Source of the DNA: Marmoricola endophyticus
Lineage (GTDB): Bacteria; Actinomycetota; Actinomycetes; Propionibacteriales; Nocardioidaceae
Assembly: GCF_014644415.1 (NCBI RefSeq)
Contig: NZ_BMKQ01000001.1
Location: 1,354,861 to 1,418,860, forward strand
Reading direction: 5' to 3'
DNA: 64,000 bases
This document shows positions 1 to 11,136 of this stretch, piece after piece. Each line of letters opens with the position of its first letter. The stretch's first letter is position 1. The position numbers were made by a program, and so were the translations under genes. The notes beneath the pieces were generated by a model. It searched no databases and had not been told where the DNA came from. It saw only the letters and a program-made list of their open reading frames with translations.

Positions 1-616
1 CCGGCGTCGCGCCTGCCTCCTGCAGGTGGTAGCTGCAGATGTTGATCGGGTTCCACTTCGGGATCTGGTTGACGGTGTACGCGATGGTGTCCGAGATCAG
101 CCGCAGCGAGTGCTCGGGCGGGAAGACGTACGTCCCGCGCGAGAGGTACTCCTTGATGATGTCGTTCTGCGTGGTGCCGGCCAGCTGGGCCGCGACCTCC
201 TCGGGCGCGACGTCGGGGTTCTGCTCCTCGGCGACCACCTGGTAGAGCGCCAGCAGCCACATCGCGGTGGCGTTGATCGTCATCGAGGTGTTCATCTGGG
301 TCAGCGGGATCTCCTCGAAGAGCCGTCGCATCTCCCCCAGGTGCATCACCGGGACGCCGACCTTGCCCACCTCCCCGCGCGCCAGCGGGGAGTCCGGGTC
401 GTAGCCGGTCTGGGTCGGGAGGTCGAAGGCGACCGAGAGCCCGGTCTGCCCACGCTCGAGGTTCGTCCGGTAGAGCTCGTTGGACGCTGCGGCGGTCGAG
501 TGCCCGGCGTACGTCCGCATGACCCACGGCCGGTCCTTCTCGTGCTGGCCGGCCGGGACGCTCTCCTCGACCGAGGCTGCGGGGGCGTCGGCGGGCTGGG
601 CGGGGCTCTGCGTCAT
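1..616 (-). CDS. B12-dependent acyl-CoA mutase, MeaA/ethylmalonyl-CoA mutase-like (3' end cut off)
   Basis: This is the first ~205 residues of an adenosylcobalamin-dependent acyl-CoA mutase; the remainder lies left of the window. The substrate-domain motifs RPWVMRTYAGHS and TGLSVAFDLPTQTGYD are visible, followed by WNPINICSYHLQEAG at the cut edge. These define the methylmalonyl-CoA mutase superfamily. The short N-terminus and exact motif wording are closest to MeaA/ethylmalonyl-CoA mutase single-chain proteins of ~670 aa, although isobutyryl-CoA mutase cannot be excluded without the C-terminus. The ATG at 616 is supported by a TACATT -10 box exactly 7 nt upstream (leaderless start). A cobalamin adenosyltransferase, which makes the cofactor, is divergently transcribed. 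Confidence 0.85.
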   Translation of the reverse strand, partial: MTQSPAQPADAPAASVEESVPAGQHEKDRPWVMRTYAGHSTAAASNELYRTNLERGQTGLSVAFDLPTQTGYDPDSPLARGEVGKVGVPVMHLGEMRRLFEEIPLTQMNTSMTINATAMWLLALYQVVAEEQNPDVAPEEVAAQLAGTTQNDIIKEYLSRGTYVFPPEHSLRLISDTIAYTVNQIPKWNPINICSYHLQEAGATP

Positions 617-623
617 GGGAGGC

Positions 624-629
624 AATGTA
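624..629 (-). promoter_or_regulatory. -10 box of the mutase gene, leaderless type
   Basis: On the minus strand this reads TACATT, matching TANNNT, and lies 7 nt before the ATG at 616. That places the transcription start at or next to the start codon. No Shine-Dalgarno sequence can fit. Inferred from spacing. Confidence 0.55.
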
Positions 630-799
630 CGGCGCGGGTTACCGGCGGGTCACCGGGTCGTGAGCGATCTGTCTGCCAGATCGGTCACAGGCCCGTCCCG
701 ACCGGGCCCGTCCGGACGGGTGGGTTCTCGCCGCCCGACGCCGCTCGAGCAAGGCGGCGAGCCGTTGCCCATCAGCGCCGCTCTGCTGACGTAGCGCCC

Positions 800-805
800 T
801 AGGCT
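800..805 (+). promoter_or_regulatory. -10 box of the adenosyltransferase gene, leaderless type
   Basis: TAGGCT lies exactly 7 nt before the ATG at 813, so the transcript should begin at the start codon. The 196-bp gap from 617 to 812 carries this promoter and the divergent mutase promoter. I see no cobalamin riboswitch in it. Confidence 0.55.
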
Positions 806-812
806 GGACCGC

Positions 813-1403
813 ATGGTCAACCTGACGCGCATCTACACCCGGACCGGCGACGGCGGGCGCACCCGGCTCGGGGACATGAGCGAGACCTCGAAGAACGACT
901 CGCGGCTGGAGGCGTACGCCTGCGTCGACGAGGCGAACGCGCACGTCGGGATGGCGCTGGCGTCCGGCAAGCTGCCCAAGGGCGTGGGCGCGGTGCTGCT
1001 GCACCTGCAGAACGAGATGTTCGACGTGGGCGCCGACCTGTGCACACCCGTCGTACCCGACCCCGAGTACCCGCCGCTGCGGGTCGAGCAGGAGTACGTC
1101 GACCGGCTCGAGGCGTGGTGCGACGAGTACAACGAGTCCCTGCCGAAGCTGCGCTCGTTCATCCTCAACGGCGGCACCGCCTCGGCCGCCTCGCTGCACG
1201 TCGCGCGCACCGTGGTACGACGTGCGGAGCGGGCCGCCTGGCGCGCCCACGAGGAGCACGCCGACTCGATGAACCCGCTCGCGCTGACCTATCTCAACCG
1301 GCTCTCGGACCTGCTGTTCATCCTCGCCCGCCAGGCCAACGTGGGTCACGGCGGCGACGTGCTGTGGCGACCCGGTGGCGACCGCGAGGAGTCGGGGAGC
1401 TAG
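813..1403 (+). CDS. Cob(I)yrinic acid a,c-diamide adenosyltransferase, PduO/MMAB type
   Basis: A 196-aa cytosolic enzyme that transfers the 5'-deoxyadenosyl group of ATP to cob(I)alamin, producing the cofactor used by the neighbouring mutase. The N-terminal YTRTGDGGRTRLGD is the PduO-type ATP-binding signature, and the C-terminal half contains the expected RRAER and NRLSDLLF motifs. Length is normal for the family. The ATG at 813 has a TAGGCT -10 box 7 nt upstream. The stop codon overlaps the stop of the convergent MFS gene by 4 nt (CTAG), so the two 3' ends interlock. Confidence 0.9.
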   Translation: MVNLTRIYTRTGDGGRTRLGDMSETSKNDSRLEAYACVDEANAHVGMALASGKLPKGVGAVLLHLQNEMFDVGADLCTPVVPDPEYPPLRVEQEYVDRLEAWCDEYNESLPKLRSFILNGGTASAASLHVARTVVRRAERAAWRAHEEHADSMNPLALTYLNRLSDLLFILARQANVGHGGDVLWRPGGDREESGS

Positions 1404-2584
1404 ACCCGGACCTCCCGGTCCTCTCGCGCCGACGGCACCACCAGCGCCGCCGGGACCAGCAGCACCGCGACCACCAGCAGCGCTCGCAGCGCGCCGGCCT
1501 CGTCGCCGAGGAAGCCGAGCAGCGGCGGACCGGCGAGGAATGCCGTGTAGCCGATCGTGGAGACGACCGAGACCCGGGCCGCGGCCCGCCCCGGGTCGTC
1601 GGCGGCGGCGCTCATCCCGACCGGGAACCCGAGCGAGGCGCCCAGGCCCCACAGGGCGATCCCGGGGACGACGAGCCAGGGCGTGCCGCCCAGCACGAGG
1701 AGCAGCACTCCGACGCCGGCGCAGACCATCGTCGCCCAGAGCACCGGCACCCGCCCGTGACGGTCCAGCAGCGGCGGGCCGAGGACCCGGCCGACCGTCA
1801 TCGCGACCACGAACAGGGCGAACCCGAGCACGGCGACGTAGCGCGGCACGTCGTACCCGTCCTCGAGGGCGACCGCGAGCCAGTCGTTCGCCGTGCCCTC
1901 GGTCAGCGCGAGCGCGAGCACCATCAGCCCGATCAGCAGCGTGCGCGGCTCGGTCCAGGCGCTGCTCCCGCGAGGGGCGGACTCCTCGACCGCCGGCACC
2001 GTGTCGGGCAGGAACCCGCCCACCGTCCCCAGCGAGACGGCGACCGCGAGCACGGCGACGGCGCCCAGGTGCCACTGCAGGGGTACGTCCACCGCCTCCA
2101 GCAGCGCGCCGACGCCGGCACCGAGGACCGTCCCACCCGAGAACGCCGCGTGGAACCGCGGCATGATCGTGCGCCCGAGGCGGCGCTCGACCTCGGCGGC
2201 CTCGACGTTCATGGCGACGTCCCACAGCCCGATGCCCGCGCCGGCGAGGAACAGGGCCACCCCTGCCACCGGGACCGACGCCCAGGCGCCCACGCCCACC
2301 GCGACCAGCAGCAGGCCGGTGCCGTTGACCACCGTGCCGGCACCCACGGTGCCGGCGGGGCCGAGCCGCTGCACCAGGCGCCCCGAGAGGGCCAGAGCGG
2401 TCAAGGAGCCCACGGACATGCAGAGCAGGAGCAGGCCCAGCCCGCTGGTGTCCAGCCCGAGCCGCGCGCGCGTGTCGGGGACGCGCGCCGCCCAGTTGGA
2501 GAAGACGAATCCGTTGACCGTGAAGGAGACGACGACCGCGGTACGGGCCGCGGCCAGTCCGCGCGGCGTACGCTCCCCGCTCAT
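1400..2584 (-). CDS. MFS transporter
   Basis: A 394-aa polytopic membrane protein with about 12 hydrophobic segments, a first helix ending VNGFVFSNWAARVPDTRARLGL, and a mid-protein amphipathic linker. The pattern resembles the YbjJ-like/fucose-permease-type MFS branch. The substrate cannot be read from sequence. The ATG at 2584 overlaps the DUF2550 stop by four bases (ATGA), indicating translational coupling and placing it at the tail of the atp transcript unit. The ORF could be extended upstream, but that would run through DUF2550 in another frame. Confidence 0.75.
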   Translation of the reverse strand: MSGERTPRGLAAARTAVVVSFTVNGFVFSNWAARVPDTRARLGLDTSGLGLLLLCMSVGSLTALALSGRLVQRLGPAGTVGAGTVVNGTGLLLVAVGVGAWASVPVAGVALFLAGAGIGLWDVAMNVEAAEVERRLGRTIMPRFHAAFSGGTVLGAGVGALLEAVDVPLQWHLGAVAVLAVAVSLGTVGGFLPDTVPAVEESAPRGSSAWTEPRTLLIGLMVLALALTEGTANDWLAVALEDGYDVPRYVAVLGFALFVVAMTVGRVLGPPLLDRHGRVPVLWATMVCAGVGVLLLVLGGTPWLVVPGIALWGLGASLGFPVGMSAAADDPGRAAARVSVVSTIGYTAFLAGPPLLGFLGDEAGALRALLVVAVLLVPAALVVPSAREDREVRV

Positions 2585-3030
2585 CTGGCCGAGGGCCACT
2601 GGGCACCCGGCGGGCCGGCCTCGAGCCACGCCTGGAGACCGGTCAGCGCCTCGCTCGCCATCGCCATCTGGACCTCGCCGCCGGGGCTGTCGCAGATCAC
2701 GACGAGGTGACCGTCGTAGAGCGTCAGGCGCTCGTCCCCCTCGGGTGGTCGCGAGGACCGGTACGAGAGGTCGTCGCGGTCCCAGGTCCGCTTGGCGGCG
2801 GGCAGCAGCGAGAAGATCCGGAACCACTCCAGCCGGCCTCCGTCGTAGCGCCCCAGCCCGAGCACCCAGCCGCGGCCGGCGTCACCGGCACCGGTGCGTA
2901 CCGAGAGCTCGAACGTCCCGCCGTGGCGTGAGAGCAGCCGGCGCCGCAGCACCAGGGTGATGCCGTAGAGGAGGACGACGATCAGGACGACCGCGGCCGA
3001 GTCCAGGACCCACAACCACGGTGCCACCAA
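2581..3030 (-). CDS. DUF2550 family membrane protein
   Basis: A 149-aa protein with one N-terminal transmembrane helix (about residues 5-27), followed by RRRLLSRHGGTFELSVR and a compact soluble domain containing GWVLGLGRYDGGRLEWFRIFS. This matches the actinobacterial DUF2550 family, whose M. tuberculosis member (Rv1312) directly follows atpC. Function is unknown. The conserved position suggests a link to the ATP synthase or cell envelope, which is inference only. The GTG/ATG region at 3030 lies 66 nt after atpC. The stop overlaps the start of the MFS gene. Confidence 0.8.
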   Translation of the reverse strand: MVAPWLWVLDSAAVVLIVVLLYGITLVLRRRLLSRHGGTFELSVRTGAGDAGRGWVLGLGRYDGGRLEWFRIFSLLPAAKRTWDRDDLSYRSSRPPEGDERLTLYDGHLVVICDSPGGEVQMAMASEALTGLQAWLEAGPPGAQWPSAR

Positions 3031-3096
3031 ACCCCCCTCGCGACCTCCTGGCCTCCGGGAGGAGGCTGCTCACTGCGCTCGTCAGCCTACGCGACC

Positions 3097-3486
3097 TCAG
3101 CGGCGCTCGACCGCGCGCACCCGGGCCTCCGCCCGACGGAGTGCGGACTGCGCCGCGGTGTCGTCGGGGTCGGCGTCGGAGTACTTGCGCACCGCCTCGC
3201 GGGCCTCGTCGACATCGATGTGGTCGGCGAGGTCGACGTGCTCGGCGAGCAGCGAGACCCGGTCGTTGGCCACGGAGATGAAGCCCGCGTCGACGGCCGC
3301 CAGGAACGATCCGTCGTCGTTGGTGTCGATCTCGACGACGCCCTCGATCATCACCGAGAGCAGCGGGGCGTGCCCGCGCAGGATGCCGACGTCGCCCTCG
3401 GACGTACGGGCGATGATCCGCGTCGCCTCGCCCGACCACACGAGGCGGTCGGCCGCGACGAGCTCCACCTGGAGCAGCTCGGCCAT
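3097..3486 (-). CDS. atpC: F1Fo ATP synthase subunit epsilon
   Basis: A 129-aa central-stalk subunit of F1 that couples rotation to catalysis and can inhibit ATP hydrolysis. The N-terminal beta-sandwich (residues 1-85) includes VELVAADRLVWSG and EGDVGILRGHAPLLS. A helical C-terminal region (85-129) ends in an Arg-rich tail. I chose the ATG at 3486 because it begins the standard epsilon N-terminus and follows a GGAAACG-type purine-rich stretch. The upstream extension of the frame overlaps atpD and is not real. It is the last subunit gene of the operon. Confidence 0.95.
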   Translation of the reverse strand: MAELLQVELVAADRLVWSGEATRIIARTSEGDVGILRGHAPLLSVMIEGVVEIDTNDDGSFLAAVDAGFISVANDRVSLLAEHVDLADHIDVDEAREAVRKYSDADPDDTAAQSALRRAEARVRAVERR

Positions 3487-3520
3487 CGTCGTTCCTTTCT
3501 GCTGGGAGGAGTGGGAGAGG

Positions 3521-4981
<1,461 letters not shown>

Positions 4982-4985
4982 TCAC

Positions 4986-5906
4986 TCATTCCTTGGCCGC
5001 GTTGGCGTCGGCCAGCGCGTTCACGCCACCGACGATCTCGGAGATTTCCTGGGTGATCCCGGCCTGGCGCGCCTGGTTCGCGATCCGGGTGAACTTCTTG
5101 ATCAGCTCGTCGGCGTTGTCGGTCGCGGCCTTCATGGCCTTCTGCCGGGCCGCGAGCTCGGAGGCCGAGGCCTGCAGCAGCGCGAAGTAGATCCGGCTGT
5201 TGACGTAGCGCGGCAGCAGCTCGTCGAGCACCTCGGCGCCCGAGGGCTCGAACTCGTAGAGCGGGAGCACCTCGTCGGACTCCGGCTTCGCCTCGCCCTC
5301 GACGACCTCGAGCGGCAGCAGCCGCACCGTGTGCGGCTCCTGGACGAGCATCGACTTGAACTGCGTGTAGACCAGGTGCACCTCGTCGACGCCGTGGTCG
5401 TCGTCGTCCTCGGGGTCGCCGAGGAAGGCCGCGACGAGGGTGTCGCCGATCTCCTTGGCGTCGTCGTACGTCGGCTGGTCGGAGAACCCGGTCCACGCCT
5501 CGACCACGGGGCGGTCGCGGAAGGTGAAGTACGCCTGCCCCTTGCGCCCGGTGATGTAGGTGCTGATCTCCTTGCCCTCGTCGCGCAGCCGCGCGGCGAG
5601 CCGCTCGGACTCCTTGATGACGCTCGAGGAGTAGGCACCGGCGAGCCCGCGGTCGCTGGTGATCACCAGCATCGCGGCCTTCTTCGGGTCCTCCGGCTCG
5701 GTGGTCAGCGGGTGGTCGACGGATGCGTACGTCGCCACGGCGGAGACCGACCGGGTCAGCTCACGGGCGTACGGCGCCGCCTGGCGCGCCCGCTGCTGGG
5801 CCTTGATGATCCGCGAGGCCGCGATCAGCTCCATCGCACGGGTGATCTTCTTCATCGACTCCGTGGACTTGATCCGCGCGCGGTACTCGCGCAGGGACAC
5901 CGCCAT
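4986..5906 (-). CDS. atpG: F1Fo ATP synthase subunit gamma
   Basis: The 306-aa rotor shaft. The N-terminal helix contains [21 protein letters not shown] and the C-terminal helix contains [18 protein letters not shown], the two coiled-coil strands that form the axle. [14 protein letters not shown] marks the conserved Rossmann-like domain. The acidic insertion [15 protein letters not shown] around residues 165-180 is longer than in E. coli and typical of actinobacterial gamma subunits. The start is 3 nt after the atpA stop. Confidence 0.96.
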   Translation of the reverse strand: MAVSLREYRARIKSTESMKKITRAMELIAASRIIKAQQRARQAAPYARELTRSVSAVATYASVDHPLTTEPEDPKKAAMLVITSDRGLAGAYSSSVIKESERLAARLRDEGKEISTYITGRKGQAYFTFRDRPVVEAWTGFSDQPTYDDAKEIGDTLVAAFLGDPEDDDDHGVDEVHLVYTQFKSMLVQEPHTVRLLPLEVVEGEAKPESDEVLPLYEFEPSGAEVLDELLPRYVNSRIYFALLQASASELAARQKAMKAATDNADELIKKFTRIANQARQAGITQEISEIVGGVNALADANAAKE

Positions 5907-5909
5907 GGG

Positions 5910-7559
5910 TCAGCTCCGCTTCTGCTTGACGATCTGCTCCTGGTCGAGCTCGTCGTCGGTGGTGGCCTCGACGTTGTCGTTCTCGTGCTCGGAGGCCTTG
6001 ATCGACCCGCCGTCGGAGGTCTCGAACTGGTCGGTGAAGCTGTCGTACGCCGAGGCGACCTTCGCGTCGGTGTCGTCGTCGAACTTCTGCGTCTCCCGGA
6101 TGCCGGTCATCAGGTCCGCCTCGGTGCGCTTGAGGTGGTCGATGAACTCGTGCTCGAAGCGCAGCACGTCGTCGGTCGGCACCGCGTCCAGGCGTCCGGT
6201 CGTCCCCAGCCACAGCGAGACGGTCATCTCGTCGAGCGGGTACGGCGAGTACGCGGGCTGCTTGAGCAGCGCCATCAGGCGCTGACCGCGGTCCAGCTGC
6301 TGGCGCGAGGCGGCGTCGAGGTCAGAGGCGAACATCGCGAAGGCCTCCATCGCGCGGAACTGCGCGAGGTCGACCTTCAGCGAGCCGGTGACCGCCTTCA
6401 TCGCCTTGGTCATCGCCGAGCCGCCGACGCGCGACACCGAGATGCCCACGTCGATCGCCGGGCGCTGGTTGGCCGCGAAGAGGTCGGACTGGAGGAAGAT
6501 CTGCCCGTCGGTGATGGAGATGACGTTGGTCGGGATGAACGCCGAGACGTCGTTGGCCTTCGTCTCGATGATCGGCAGGCCGGTCATCGAGCCCTTGCCC
6601 ATGTCGTCGGAGAGCTTGGCGCAGCGCTCCAGCAGCCGGGAGTGCAGGTAGAACACGTCGCCGGGGAACGCCTCGCGGCCCGGCGGGCGGCGCAGCAGCA
6701 GCGACACGGCGCGGTAGGCGTCGGCCTGCTTGGACAGGTCGTCGAAGACGATCAGCACGTGCTTGCCGTCGTACATCCAGTGCTGGCCGATGGCCGAGCC
6801 GGTGTACGGCGCGAGGTACTTGAAGCCGGCGGAGTCCGAGGCGGGGGCGGCGACGATGGTGGTGTACTCCAGCGCGCCGGCCTCTTCGAGGGCACCTCGG
6901 ACCGAGGCGATCGTCGAGCCCTTCTGGCCGACCGCGACGTAGATGCAGCGGACCTGCTTGTCCGGGTCGCCGGTCTCCCAGTACTGCTTCTGGTTGATGA
7001 TCGTGTCGATCGCGATGGTCGTCTTGCCGGTCGCGCGGTCGCCGATGATCAGCTGGCGCTGGCCGCGGCCGACCGGGGTCATCGCGTCGATCGCCTTGAT
7101 GCCGGTGGCGAGCGGCTCGTGGACCGACTTGCGCTGCATGACGCTCGGCGCCTGGAGCTCGAGCGCGCGGCGCTCGGTGCTCTCGATGTCGCCCATGCCG
7201 TCGATCGGGTTGCCCAGCGGGTCGACCACGCGGCCCATGAAGCCGTCGCCGACAGGCACGGAGAGGACCTCGCCGGTGCGCTTGACCGGCTGCCCCTCCT
7301 CGATGCCGTCGAAGTCGCCGAGGACGACGGCGCCGATCTGGCGGGTCTCCAGGTTCAGTGCGAGGCCTCGGGTGCCGTCCTCGAACTCGAGCAGCTCGTT
7401 GGCCATCGTGGAGGGCAGGCCGGAGATCTGGGCGATGCCGTCGCCGGCCTCGGCGACGGTGCCGACCTCCTCCTTGCTGGCGGCCTCCGGCTTGTAGTCG
7501 GAGACGAACTTGGCCAGCGCGTCGCGGATCTCATCCGGGCGGATCGAAAGCTCCGTCAT
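5910..7559 (-). CDS. atpA: F1Fo ATP synthase subunit alpha
   Basis: The 549-aa non-catalytic nucleotide-binding subunit. The P-loop [14 protein letters not shown] and the [13 protein letters not shown] segment are intact. The protein carries a ~35-residue acidic, low-complexity C-terminal tail ending EQIVKQKRS. Mycobacterial alpha subunits have a similar extension that represses ATP hydrolysis, so this tail may serve as a hydrolysis brake; that role is inferred. The ATG at 7559 is the only start giving the family N-terminus [13 protein letters not shown]. Confidence 0.97.
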   Translation of the reverse strand: MTELSIRPDEIRDALAKFVSDYKPEAASKEEVGTVAEAGDGIAQISGLPSTMANELLEFEDGTRGLALNLETRQIGAVVLGDFDGIEEGQPVKRTGEVLSVPVGDGFMGRVVDPLGNPIDGMGDIESTERRALELQAPSVMQRKSVHEPLATGIKAIDAMTPVGRGQRQLIIGDRATGKTTIAIDTIINQKQYWETGDPDKQVRCIYVAVGQKGSTIASVRGALEEAGALEYTTIVAAPASDSAGFKYLAPYTGSAIGQHWMYDGKHVLIVFDDLSKQADAYRAVSLLLRRPPGREAFPGDVFYLHSRLLERCAKLSDDMGKGSMTGLPIIETKANDVSAFIPTNVISITDGQIFLQSDLFAANQRPAIDVGISVSRVGGSAMTKAMKAVTGSLKVDLAQFRAMEAFAMFASDLDAASRQQLDRGQRLMALLKQPAYSPYPLDEMTVSLWLGTTGRLDAVPTDDVLRFEHEFIDHLKRTEADLMTGIRETQKFDDDTDAKVASAYDSFTDQFETSDGGSIKASEHENDNVEATTDDELDQEQIVKQKRS

Positions 7560-7636
7560 GTGCGGTGTCCCTACTCTCTGTGGCCCCTGCGGGCCGTTGG
7601 ACCTGGTGTGTGGTTCGTGAATGCGTGGGGGGTGCG

Positions 7637-9072
<1,436 letters not shown>

Positions 9073-9276
9073 CTAGATGACGAAGGCGAGCGCGATACCG
9101 ATGATCGCCAGCGCCTCGGCGAGCGCGAAGCCGAGGATCGCGATCGACTGCAGGCGGCCCTGGGCCTCGGGCTGGCGGGCGACGCCGTTGATGTAGGCGG
9201 CGAAGATCAGGCCGATACCGATACCGGGACCGATCGCGGCGAGGCCGTAGCCGACCATGTTGAGCGAGCCTTCCAT
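9073..9276 (-). CDS. atpE: F1Fo ATP synthase subunit c
   Basis: A 67-residue proteolipid with two membrane helices joined by the polar RQPE loop (34-37). The proton-carrying carboxylate is Glu54 in FALAEALA. The Gly-rich first helix GPGIGIGL is the helix-packing motif. A purine-rich GAGAGGAGAG Shine-Dalgarno lies upstream of the ATG, consistent with the high translation needed for a multi-copy ring. A short CCGGAG/CTCCGG stem lies in the 95-nt atpB-atpE gap. Confidence 0.97.
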   Translation of the reverse strand: MEGSLNMVGYGLAAIGPGIGIGLIFAAYINGVARQPEAQGRLQSIAILGFALAEALAIIGIALAFVI

Positions 9277-9371
9277 GGCTTGCTCTCCTCTCTTGTTGGC
9301 AGCGTTGGTGCTGTCGACGGGGTTGCTATTCAGTTGTCTGCCGGAGCCGTGCGGGCCTCCGGCGGGTCCGG

Positions 9372-10211
9372 TCAGTGCTCTTCGGCCAGTGCGCCCTGGA
9401 TGTAGGTCGCGTTGAGCAGCACGAAGACGTACGCCTGGAGGAACTGGATCAGCACCTCGAGGAAGGCCACGGCGATGAACATGATCCAGGCGACCGGGCC
9501 GACGACCTTGACCAGGCCCTCGCCGTGGACGAGGAGGTACTCCCCGCCCAGCGCGAAGAGGATCAGCAGCAGGTGGCCGGCGAACATGTTGGCGAACAGT
9601 CGCAGTGCCAGCGTCACCGGGCGCACGATGATGTTGGAGAAGAACTCCAGCGGGACGATCAGCACCAGGACCGGGCCGGTGACCCCTCCCGGGATCGTCT
9701 GGTGCTTGAAGTAGCCGAAGAAGCCGTGCTTCTTGATGCCCACGTAGTTGTAGATCAGCCAGCTGATCAGCGCGAGCGAGTAGACGATCCCGACCCGGCC
9801 CATCGTCGGGAACTCGAAGAACGGGATGGTCCCGAGGAAGTTGTTGATCAGGATGAAGAAGAACAGCGCGAAGAGGTACGGCACGAACCGCATGAAGTCC
9901 TGGCTGCCGATGATGTCGCGCCCGATCGAGTTGCGGACGAACCCGTAGCCGGCCTCGCCGACGTACTGCAGCTTGCCGGGCACCATCGCCCGCTTGGCGC
10001 CGGCGACCCGGAAGAAGGCGAAGACGAGGAGGGCGACCAGGACCAGCTGGATCATCGGCTTGGTGACGCCGAGGTACATCGTCTGGCCGAGGAACTCGAA
10101 GGTCTTGTCGGGCCCGATCGGCGGCAGGTTGAAGTCGCCCGGACCGGGCGGGGTGAACTCCTCGGTGCGGACGGAGCCCACCATCGGCGCGAGGGTGGCC
10201 AGGAAGGTCAC
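9372..10211 (-). CDS. atpB: F1Fo ATP synthase subunit a
   Basis: A 279-aa polytopic stator subunit forming the proton half-channels against the c-ring. The essential Arg lies in [16 protein letters not shown], and the C-terminal helix includes [20 protein letters not shown]. The GTG at 10211 gives the expected short periplasmic N-terminus. It follows the AtpZ-like gene by 28 nt. Confidence 0.96.
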   Translation of the reverse strand: MTFLATLAPMVGSVRTEEFTPPGPGDFNLPPIGPDKTFEFLGQTMYLGVTKPMIQLVLVALLVFAFFRVAGAKRAMVPGKLQYVGEAGYGFVRNSIGRDIIGSQDFMRFVPYLFALFFFILINNFLGTIPFFEFPTMGRVGIVYSLALISWLIYNYVGIKKHGFFGYFKHQTIPGGVTGPVLVLIVPLEFFSNIIVRPVTLALRLFANMFAGHLLLILFALGGEYLLVHGEGLVKVVGPVAWIMFIAVAFLEVLIQFLQAYVFVLLNATYIQGALAEEH

Positions 10212-10239
10212 ACCGTCTCCTCAGGTCTCGTGCGGTCGG

Positions 10240-10491
10240 TCAGTCGTGGGGCGACGATCTCGTCGCGGGCGGTGGTCGCCGTGGGCCGTAGAAGCGCGCC
10301 CAGGTGGCGTAGAGACCCAGCACCACGCCGAGCAGGATGCCGACCACCACCAGGAAGCTCGTCCCCAGCCAGCGGTCCAGCCCCCAGCCGACCGCGCCGT
10401 AGAGCAGCACGCCCGCCACCAGGTAGCTGAAGGCGTGCCAAGGGTCCCCGCGCGTCAGGTCGTCGCGGTCGTCGGTCTGCTGGCTGGCCAT
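10240..10491 (-). CDS. AtpZ/AtpI-family small membrane protein
   Basis: An 83-aa protein with two predicted membrane helices (about residues 20-38 and 45-66) and a basic C-terminus. The helix-1 sequence GVLLYGAVGWGLDRWLG is typical of AtpZ/AtpI family proteins encoded at the head of atp operons. Family members are proposed to aid Mg2+ uptake or c-ring assembly. Start ATG at 10491. Confidence 0.75.
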   Translation of the reverse strand: MASQQTDDRDDLTRGDPWHAFSYLVAGVLLYGAVGWGLDRWLGTSFLVVVGILLGVVLGLYATWARFYGPRRPPPATRSSPHD

Positions 10492-10536
10492 CGCGCTCCG
10501 GACTGTAGCAACGCGGCAGGGTCGCAGCGAGCGCGC

Positions 10537-11013
10537 TCATGAGCCGCTCACCGTCTGCTCGCGTGTGCGGCTCCGCGACCCCTCGAACGCCGGGATCCTC
10601 AGGCGCGTGGTGGCCCGGATGTGGCCAGCCGTCCAGGCCAGCGTGCACCCCAGCAGCCCGGCCACGACCCAGCCGCGCTCGGCGGCGGTCGGGAAGACCT
10701 CGGCGCGGTCCAGGGCGACGAAGACGACGAGGAGCAGCAGCACCTCGAGGGTGTACGTCAGCAGCGCGACCAGCATCGCCAGCTGCGGCTGCGAGGCGGC
10801 GACCGCCCCGACGAGCACCGAGCCGGCGAGGAAGAACACCAGCGCGATGCTGCCGCCGGCCATCGCCCCCACGCCCGCGGCAGGGCCGGTCGCGAGGGTC
10901 GCGAGGAGCGCCACGAGGACGCTCACCCCGAGGGCGACCAGGCCGGCGCCGACCAGCTCCGCACCGCGCGGCGTGGTGCGCGCCAGGTGGGTGGTTGGCG
11001 TCTCGGTCGTCAT
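10537..11013 (-). CDS. AtpI-like integral membrane protein (ATP synthase protein I)
   Basis: A 158-aa protein with four hydrophobic segments, the first gene of the atp operon. Actinobacterial atp operons often begin with such a gene, corresponding in position to Rv1303. AtpI has been proposed as a c-ring assembly factor in other bacteria; that role is not readable here. The ATG at 11013 is preceded by a leader of ~45 nt. Confidence 0.7.
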   Translation of the reverse strand: MTTETPTTHLARTTPRGAELVGAGLVALGVSVLVALLATLATGPAAGVGAMAGGSIALVFFLAGSVLVGAVAASQPQLAMLVALLTYTLEVLLLLVVFVALDRAEVFPTAAERGWVVAGLLGCTLAWTAGHIRATTRLRIPAFEGSRSRTREQTVSGS

Positions 11014-11040
11014 TGCTCGGCGGCCTCAATCGTCGTGGTA

Positions 11041-11058
11041 CGCCGGGGGTTTCCGGCG
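11041..11058 (-). other. Hairpin at the 5' end of the atp mRNA leader
   Basis: CGCCGG and CCGGCG form a perfect 6-bp stem around a 6-nt loop. It lies right after the predicted transcription start. It may stabilise the 5' end; no function is demonstrated. Confidence 0.4.
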
Positions 11059-11060
11059 CT

Positions 11061-11076
11061 TGTGAAAGTTAGCACA
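11061..11076 (-). promoter_or_regulatory. atp operon -10 region overlapped by a CRP/GlxR-like palindrome
   Basis: On the minus strand the sequence is TGTGC-TAACTT-TCACA, one mismatch from the CRP/GlxR consensus TGTGA-N6-TCACA. The central TAACTT fits the TANNNT -10 consensus, so a bound CRP-type protein would cover the promoter and repress it. GlxR of Corynebacterium is known to bind at respiratory and atp promoters. Confidence 0.5.
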
Positions 11077-11136
11077 AAGTCTGCTGGGGGCTCCAACCGA
11101 TACCTCGTCGACGTGCCCTCCCGACTCCGCAGAACC

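Noticed and set aside
617-812. Cobalamin riboswitch between the mutase and adenosyltransferase
   Set aside because: The gap is only 196 bp, no B12-box is visible and both genes appear leaderless.
3044-3066. Terminator between atpC and DUF2550
   Set aside because: Only a 6-bp stem (GCCTCC-GGGA-GGAGGC); too weak to claim separation of the transcripts.
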